NCBI GenBank assembly: GCA_050874705.1
Contig: JBNMLE010000029.1
Span: forward strand, 1 to 11,108
Reading direction: 5' to 3'
DNA from: Fiminaster sp050874705
Lineage (GTDB): Bacteria > Bacillota_I > Bacilli_A > RFN20 > CAG-826
DNA length: 11,108 nucleotides
Shown here: one piece after another, positions 6,732 through 11,108 of the stretch
Position numbering within the stretch: position 1 is the stretch's first letter
How the letters are laid out: each line of letters starts with the position of its first letter
The notes under the pieces: model-generated
Told to the model about the DNA's origin: nothing
Database searches by the model: none
The model's input: only the letters and a program-made list of their open reading frames with translations
Program-made: the position numbers and the translations under genes

Positions 6732-8543
6732 ATGGACTTTGATAAAAGATATATTAGAAACTTCTCAATCATTGCTCATATCGACCATGGAAAATCGACA
6801 TTGGCTGATAGAATTTTAGAAATGACTGATACAATTTCTAAACGTGAAATGAAAGATCAATTTCTTGATTCAATGGATCTAGAAAGAGAACGTGGAATTA
6901 CAATTAAATTAAACGCTGTTACTCTTAAATATCATGCATTAGATGGTCATGATTATTTATTTAATCTTATTGATACTCCGGGGCACGTAGACTTTTCTTA
7001 CGAAGTAAGCCGTTCTTTAGCGGCTTGTGAAGGATGTCTTTTAGTTGTTGATGCAACTCAAGGAGTTGAAGCTCAAACGCTCGCAAATGTTTATTTGGCT
7101 GTTGATAATAATTTGGAAATTATACCTGTTATTAACAAAATTGATTTGCCAAGCGCTATGCCTGATTTGGTAAAAAATGAAATTGAAGAAAGAATAGGTA
7201 TTCCTTGCGACAACGCATGCTTAGTTTCTTCAAAAACAGGCCTTGGAGTCGATAAAGCACTTGAAGCTATTGTGAAATATATTCCTGCGCCAAACGGCGA
7301 TGAAAATGCACCTTTAAGAGCTTTAATTTTCGATTCTTATTATGATTCTTATCGTGGAGTAATCATTTTAATTTGTGTGAAAGAAGGTTCTGTAAAAGTT
7401 GGTGACACAATTACCTTAATGAGTAGCGGAAATAGTTATCTAGTCACAGAACTCGGGATTCGAACTCCAAAGGAGTTAAAAAAGAACGAATTATCCGCTG
7501 GTGAAGTTGGATATTTAGCGGCTCAAATCAAAGATATTAAGGATGTTTTTCCTGGTGATACTGTTACATTAAAAGATAGACCAGCAAAAACTGCTCTTCC
7601 TGGCTATAGAAAGATGAATCCAATGGTTTTCTGTGGTCTTTATCCGGTTGATAGCAAGAAATTTCTTGATTTAAAAGACGCATTAGAAAAATTATGTTTA
7701 AATGATGCATCGCTAACTTTTGAAGCTGAAACATCTCAAGCACTTGGTTTCGGTTTTAGATGTGGTTTTTTAGGTCTTCTTCATATGGATGTTGTACAAG
7801 AACGCCTTGAAAGAGAATATGGATTAGACCTTATTTTAACTGCGCCAAGCGTTATTTATCATGTTTATCTCACCAATGGTGAGATGATTGAATTAGATAA
7901 CCCATCTAAACTTCCAGAATTAACCTTAATAAAAGAAATTCAAGAACCTTATGTCAAAGCAGAAATAATGACCCCAAAAGAATATGTTGGTCCTGTTATG
8001 GAGCTTTGCCAAAATAGAAGAGGCATTTATATAGATCTTCAATATTTCGATGATACGAGAATGGTTCTCACTTATGAACTTCCTTTAAGTGAAATTGTTT
8101 ATAATTTCTTTGACAAATTAAAAAGTTATTCAAAAGGTTATGCATCTTTTGATTATCAATATAGTGGTTATAGAAGTGATCAATTAGCAAAAATGGACAT
8201 CTTATTAAACGGGGAAGTTATAGACGCTCTTTCAACGATTGTTCATAGGTCAACAGCATACGAAAGAGGTAGTGTCGTTGTTAAGAAATTAAAAGACATA
8301 ATTCCGCGTCAACAATTCGAAGTTCCAGTGCAAGCTGCGATTAACGGAAAGGTCATTGCTAGAGCCGATATTAAAGCTGTCAGAAAAGACGTTTTGGCCA
8401 AATGTTATGGTGGAGATATTTCTCGAAAAAGAAAGCTTTTAGAAAAACAAAAAGAAGGTAAAAAACGTATGAAAGCAATAGGGTCGGTTGAAGTACCACA
8501 AGAAGCTTTTATGAGTGTTTTATCAATCGATGATGATAATTAG
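6732..8543 (+). CDS. lepA: Elongation factor 4 (translational GTPase LepA)
   Basis: Ribosome-dependent GTPase related to EF-G that lacks EF-G domain IV and has a unique C-terminal domain; linked to back-translocation and ribosome biogenesis. 603 residues, the family's normal length. GTPase motifs: AHIDHGKST (15-23, G1), DTPGH (81-85, G3), NKID (135-138, G4), and a G5-like SSKTG. RERGITI (52-58) is the switch I/G2 region. The C-terminal part contains the family-typical HRSTAYERG and the segment CYGGDISRKRKLLEKQKEGKKRMK, split here as CYGGDISRKRKLLE and KQKEGKKRMK. ATG 6732 is the only plausible start: no start codon lies between it and an in-frame TAA at 6693. There is no Shine-Dalgarno sequence. 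In Bacillota lepA is usually followed directly by hemW; here two genes are interposed. Confidence 0.98.
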   Translation: MDFDKRYIRNFSIIAHIDHGKSTLADRILEMTDTISKREMKDQFLDSMDLERERGITIKLNAVTLKYHALDGHDYLFNLIDTPGHVDFSYEVSRSLAACEGCLLVVDATQGVEAQTLANVYLAVDNNLEIIPVINKIDLPSAMPDLVKNEIEERIGIPCDNACLVSSKTGLGVDKALEAIVKYIPAPNGDENAPLRALIFDSYYDSYRGVIILICVKEGSVKVGDTITLMSSGNSYLVTELGIRTPKELKKNELSAGEVGYLAAQIKDIKDVFPGDTVTLKDRPAKTALPGYRKMNPMVFCGLYPVDSKKFLDLKDALEKLCLNDASLTFEAETSQALGFGFRCGFLGLLHMDVVQERLEREYGLDLILTAPSVIYHVYLTNGEMIELDNPSKLPELTLIKEIQEPYVKAEIMTPKEYVGPVMELCQNRRGIYIDLQYFDDTRMVLTYELPLSEIVYNFFDKLKSYSKGYASFDYQYSGYRSDQLAKMDILLNGEVIDALSTIVHRSTAYERGSVVVKKLKDIIPRQQFEVPVQAAINGKVIARADIKAVRKDVLAKCYGGDISRKRKLLEKQKEGKKRMKAIGSVEVPQEAFMSVLSIDDDN

Positions 8544-8544
8544 T

Positions 8545-8577
8545 TTAGTTAAAAATTAGTTATAAATTAGTAGTTTC
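8545..8577. repeat. Three 11-base tandem repeats just upstream of a promoter
   Basis: The units TTAGTTAAAAA, TTAGTTATAAA and TTAGTAGTTTC start at 8545, 8556 and 8567, exactly 11 bases apart. A fourth, weaker one (TTATT) starts at 8578 and runs into the -35 box. One more TTAGT starts at 8540, overlapping the lepA stop. The spacing is close to one helical turn, so the TTAGT blocks lie on one DNA face. It may be a binding array or an AT-rich UP element for the downstream promoter. Confidence 0.5.
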
Positions 8578-8580
8578 TTA

Positions 8581-8609
8581 TTGATATAAGGGTTTAAAAA
8601 AGTTATAAT
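8581..8609 (+). promoter_or_regulatory. Sigma-A type promoter of the pseudo-Fic/membrane protein/hemW cluster
   Basis: TTGATA (8581-8586), a 17-base spacer and a perfect TATAAT (8604-8609). Transcription should start near 8616, giving a leader of about 16 bases that carries AGAGGA (8619-8624), 7 bases before the ATG at 8632. Unlike the three preceding plus-strand genes, this transcript would have a conventional leader. Confidence 0.8.
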
Positions 8610-8631
8610 TTGATTGTTAGAGGAAACAAAA

Positions 8632-10053
8632 ATGAATAATGATGCCTTAGCTATAAAATTTACAGATGAAAAATATTGCTCAAGACAAGAAGTTGCTCGA
8701 GCACTTGGAACAAACTTAATCGATAGTTTTTGGAGCGATATCAAACGCTATAGAAGCCAATACATGCAAAGCCTTTCACTATATGATGTTTCAAAAAATA
8801 ATTATGTTATTACACTTACTTCTTCCATTGCTGAAAGATCTGTAGTTTCGGGTAATAAAATTACTAGAGTTTTTAAAAAATTAAATGAACTTGAAATAGA
8901 TTCTTATGAAAGAAAACAAGTGACATTTGAAATGATAAAAAAGTCATTAAATTATGTCGCAAAAAAACTAGGAATCTTAGTTAACGATTTAGCGTTAGAA
9001 AATATTATTAAAGGAATAAATAACAATCCTTTATATGAACCAATTCAAAACTATTATTCCGCCTTAAAACACATCGAGAATAATTTTTCAGAACCAATTG
9101 ATATCGACTTATTAGCCGTTTTCTTAGAAATATTAAATGGAAGTGGTGAACTCATTTCATTTTTTAGAACAAAAGAATTATCTTCATCTAATCAACGCGT
9201 TTTAATTAATCGTGAATATAATGGAGCTCCAACAGCTTTAATTGAAACAATGATGGATAATTTGATTGATTTTATAAACAAAACTAATGTCAATATTGTT
9301 ATTAAACTTGCCGCTGTTTCTTATATGTTTAATTATATTAAACCTTTTGAAGCTCATAATGAAGAAATTGCAATTTTATTAATGAAATCAATTTTAGCAA
9401 AAAGCGGTTTGGATAATTGCGCTATTTATGTGCCAATAGAAAACATATTGGTTGATAATTCAATCGAACTTAATGATTACAGAAAAGAAACACAAAGGTC
9501 TAACGATTTAACATATTACATAAATGCAATTATTCCATTGTTTGACGAAGCATCTTCTAGTGTTTTAGATAAAATTGTCCAAATTTCACGTGATTTAGCT
9601 GAAAAAGCGTATTTTAATGATGAGGGTAAAACGATCGAAGAAAGCCTTGTTGAAGAAAAGCAAAAGCAAGAAGAAATCATTGAGAAAAATATTGATGATG
9701 AATCTATAAAACCAGTAAATGAATTTAAAACTAAAGAAAAAACTAATAAATTAGAAGAAACAAACAACAATCCAGCAATTGATTTAAGCTCTTTTAAAGA
9801 TTTTGATGAAAAAGCACTTAATAAAGCAGCGGAAAATCTACTTGAAAGCGATCCAAATTTGAGACCTGCACAAGCGCATTTCTTTGTAAGACATTGCACA
9901 ATGGGAAAATATTACACCATTCAACAATTTAAAAAAGCTGAAAAATGCGTTTATGAAACTGCAAGAACTTCTATGGACAATCTCGCTCGACGAGGGTATT
10001 ATAGACGAGAACAAATTAAAAATAAATTTGTTTATACACCAATAAGTAAATAA
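8632..10053 (+). CDS. Degenerate Fic-fold protein with C-terminal winged helix
   Basis: 473 residues from ATG 8632; a TTG at 8614 would add six residues but lies upstream of the AGAGGA that serves the ATG. Residues about 60-265 follow the Fic layout: SSIAERS and SGNKIT (64-77), an entry segment with FRTKE (178-182), a NGAPTALIETMMDNLIDF helix (197-214), then the core helix pair KLAAVSYMFNYIKPF and ILLMKSILAKSGL. The Fic catalytic motif HPFx(D/E)GNGRxxR is replaced by KPFEAHNEEIAI (237-248): Pro, Phe and Asn remain, but the catalytic His is Lys237 and the nucleotide-binding Gly/Arg residues are lost. AMP transfer is therefore unlikely. A charged linker (about 330-380) leads to a winged helix (about 408-473; FKKAEKCVYETARTSMDNL, then RREQIKNKFVYTP), as in Fic proteins with C-terminal wHTH. 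The role is unknown; scaffold or DNA-binding regulator is possible. It lies 18 bases from the next gene. Confidence 0.7.
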   Translation: MNNDALAIKFTDEKYCSRQEVARALGTNLIDSFWSDIKRYRSQYMQSLSLYDVSKNNYVITLTSSIAERSVVSGNKITRVFKKLNELEIDSYERKQVTFEMIKKSLNYVAKKLGILVNDLALENIIKGINNNPLYEPIQNYYSALKHIENNFSEPIDIDLLAVFLEILNGSGELISFFRTKELSSSNQRVLINREYNGAPTALIETMMDNLIDFINKTNVNIVIKLAAVSYMFNYIKPFEAHNEEIAILLMKSILAKSGLDNCAIYVPIENILVDNSIELNDYRKETQRSNDLTYYINAIIPLFDEASSSVLDKIVQISRDLAEKAYFNDEGKTIEESLVEEKQKQEEIIEKNIDDESIKPVNEFKTKEKTNKLEETNNNPAIDLSSFKDFDEKALNKAAENLLESDPNLRPAQAHFFVRHCTMGKYYTIQQFKKAEKCVYETARTSMDNLARRGYYRREQIKNKFVYTPISK

Positions 10054-10071
10054 TTTAACAGGAGATTAGTT

Positions 10072-10317
10072 ATGATATACGCAAACGCAACATTACCATC
10101 ATGGGCAATAGTCTTAATTTTGTTAGGAGTATTCGGATTAATTGTTTTAATTGTTATTTTAGTTAAAAGACATGTTTCAGCTTTACAAATTAAAAAAGAT
10201 AACATTGATGAAAAACAAGCTATTCAACAAGAACTAGATAGAATTCTGGTTCCTATTGATGAAAAGGATTTAAATAAGCAAGAAGCTGAGAAAAAGGATG
10301 AAACAAAAGAAAATTAA
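10072..10317 (+). CDS. Small single-span membrane protein of unknown function
   Basis: 81 residues. One strongly hydrophobic segment (Trp11 to Val31, including LILLGVFGLIVLIVILV) is followed by KRH, which predicts a short outside N-terminus and an inside C-terminus. Residues 32-81 are highly charged (many Lys, Glu and Asp, with few hydrophobics) and probably helical or disordered. There is no signal-peptidase motif or Cys lipobox. AGGAG (10060-10064) lies 7 bases before the ATG. It starts 18 bases after the pseudo-Fic gene and overlaps hemW by 20 bases, so the three probably form one transcript. The composition (strong SD, TM then charged tail) argues that it is a real gene. I recognise no family; a membrane anchor or partner for the pseudo-Fic protein is only a guess from position. 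Confidence 0.7.
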   Translation: MIYANATLPSWAIVLILLGVFGLIVLIVILVKRHVSALQIKKDNIDEKQAIQQELDRILVPIDEKDLNKQEAEKKDETKEN

Positions 10318-11108
10318 GTCTTTATACATACATATCCCTTTTTGCCAACATATTTGTCGTTATTGTGATTTTACAAAACTACTCTATAACGACTTTTTTT
10401 CATATAAATATATTGATGAACTAATTCGAGAAATTGATTCATATAATATCGATAGAATGTCAACTATTTATATTGGCGGTGGAACTCCAACATCACTAAG
10501 CGACGACTTGTTTGAAAAATTATTAAAACACGTTCAACCTCTATTAAACAAAGAATACGAATTTACTATTGAAGCAAATGTAGAAAATCTAACAGAAAAT
10601 AAATTATGTTTAATGAAAAAATATGGCGTTAATAGATTGTCAATTGGTATAGAATCTACAAATGATAAGATGCTCGATTTCATCGGAAGAAAGCATACCT
10701 ATGATGATGCAAAAAAAGTCGTGAATTTAGCGAAAAATTATGGCTTTAGTAATATAAATGTTGATTTGATTTATGGCTTTCCTAATCAAACTTTAGAAGA
10801 TTTAAGAAAAGATTTGGAAAATTTTATTTCTTTAGATGTTGATCATGTTTCGATTTATTCTTTAATTGTTGAAAAAGGAACAATGTTTTTTAATGATGGA
10901 ATAAAAGAGCAAAGCGAAGATGATTCAAGAAAATATTATGATGAAATTTTATCTTTTTTAAGAAAACATGGTTATGAAAGATATGAAATAAGCAATTTTG
11001 CAAGAAATAAAAAATATTCCAAACATAATCTTTGCTATTGGAAAGATGAACAATATTATGGTGTAGGGTTAGGTGCATCTGGTTATATTGATAATATAAG
11101 ATATACAA
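10298..11108 (+). CDS. hemW: Radical SAM heme chaperone HemW (3'-partial)
   Basis: 270 codons are visible, cut off by the window end; HemW is usually about 380 residues. It begins MKQKKIKSLYIHIPFCQHIC and has the radical SAM motif CxxxCxxC (Cys16, Cys20, Cys23) followed by Asp-Phe. The residue after the last Cys pair is Phe, as in HemW (CxYCDF), whereas coproporphyrinogen dehydrogenase HemN has a fourth Cys (CxC). Other matches are IGGGTPTSLS, LSIGIESTNDKMLDFIGRKH, NVDLIYGFPNQT, YEISNFARN, HNLCYW and GVGLGASGYI. HemW binds heme and is thought to deliver it to respiratory enzymes; such proteins are often misannotated as oxygen-independent coproporphyrinogen oxidase. The ATG lies inside the 3' end of the membrane-protein gene in another frame. 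A weak GAG at 10288-10290 is the only Shine-Dalgarno candidate at normal distance, so translational coupling is likely. In B. subtilis hrcA-grpE-dnaK follow. Confidence 0.93.
   Translation, partial: MKQKKIKSLYIHIPFCQHICRYCDFTKLLYNDFFSYKYIDELIREIDSYNIDRMSTIYIGGGTPTSLSDDLFEKLLKHVQPLLNKEYEFTIEANVENLTENKLCLMKKYGVNRLSIGIESTNDKMLDFIGRKHTYDDAKKVVNLAKNYGFSNINVDLIYGFPNQTLEDLRKDLENFISLDVDHVSIYSLIVEKGTMFFNDGIKEQSEDDSRKYYDEILSFLRKHGYERYEISNFARNKKYSKHNLCYWKDEQYYGVGLGASGYIDNIRYT

Noticed and set aside
7867..7885. Perfect inverted repeat ATCTCACC-AAT-GGTGAGAT inside lepA
   Set aside because: It lies in conserved lepA codons (LTNGEM) and has no T-tract or gene boundary nearby, so it is best explained by codon sequence.
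8543..8632. Possible CIRCE (HrcA) operator, expected near the hrcA-dnaK locus
   Set aside because: No TTAGCACTC-N9-GAGTGCTAA-like sequence is present in this gap or elsewhere in the window by eye.
9516..9899. 127-residue open frame on the minus strand
   Set aside because: It is antisense to the pseudo-Fic linker and winged helix; its Ser/Phe-rich composition is what the complement of a Lys/Glu-rich coding region gives, and no Shine-Dalgarno sequence was seen.
10890..11108. Open frame on the minus strand at the window end
   Set aside because: It is antisense to hemW, whose motifs (YEISNFARN, HNLCYW, GVGLGASGYI) occupy the same bases on the plus strand.
1..11108. Mobile element, CRISPR, tRNA or riboswitch
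   Set aside because: No transposase, integrase, terminal repeats, regularly spaced long repeats or tRNA-like folds were seen, and the gaps between genes are too short for a riboswitch.

Overview
The window is AT-rich (roughly 30% G+C by eye) and densely coded. It looks like chromosome of a low-GC Gram-positive relative (Bacillota or a Mollicutes-adjacent lineage). The gene content supports this: holA, rpsT, lepA and hemW occur in the same relative order as in the Bacillus subtilis holA-rpsT-gpr-spoIIP-lepA-hemW-hrcA region, but the sporulation genes gpr and spoIIP are absent, which suggests a non-sporulating organism with a compact genome. All visible Trp codons are TGG, no reading frame contains an internal TGA, and all eight stop codons seen are TAA or TAG.

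Layout. Positions 1-949 (+) are the 5'-truncated holA (DNA polymerase III delta). It converges with rpsT (-), the two stop codons directly abutting. Upstream of rpsT on the same strand is an adenylation-thiolation (AMP-ligase plus carrier protein) didomain enzyme (1279-3285, -). A short divergent promoter region with overlapping -35 elements separates it from fmt (3379-4311, +). Then come a nuclease-helicase (4336-6681, +; PD-(D/E)XK domain fused to an Fe-S XPD/DinG-type helicase) and lepA (6732-8543, +). After a well-formed promoter preceded by an 11-nt phased repeat comes a three-gene cluster: a degenerate Fic-fold protein with a C-terminal winged helix (8632-10053), an 81-residue single-span membrane protein (10072-10317), and hemW (10298 to the window edge), which overlaps the membrane-protein gene.

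The window is mainly housekeeping: replication and clamp loading, small-subunit ribosome, initiator tRNA formylation, elongation factor 4, and heme trafficking. The non-core elements are the carrier-protein ligase, the nuclease-helicase, and the pseudo-Fic and membrane-protein pair inserted between lepA and hemW. fmt, the helicase gene and lepA all lack a Shine-Dalgarno sequence and have a TATAAT hexamer 6-10 nt before the start codon, which predicts leaderless or near-leaderless mRNAs; rpsT, the ligase gene, the pseudo-Fic gene and the membrane-protein gene have clear Shine-Dalgarno sequences.

No tRNA, rRNA, CRISPR array, insertion sequence or attachment site was seen. No gap between genes exceeds about 95 bases.
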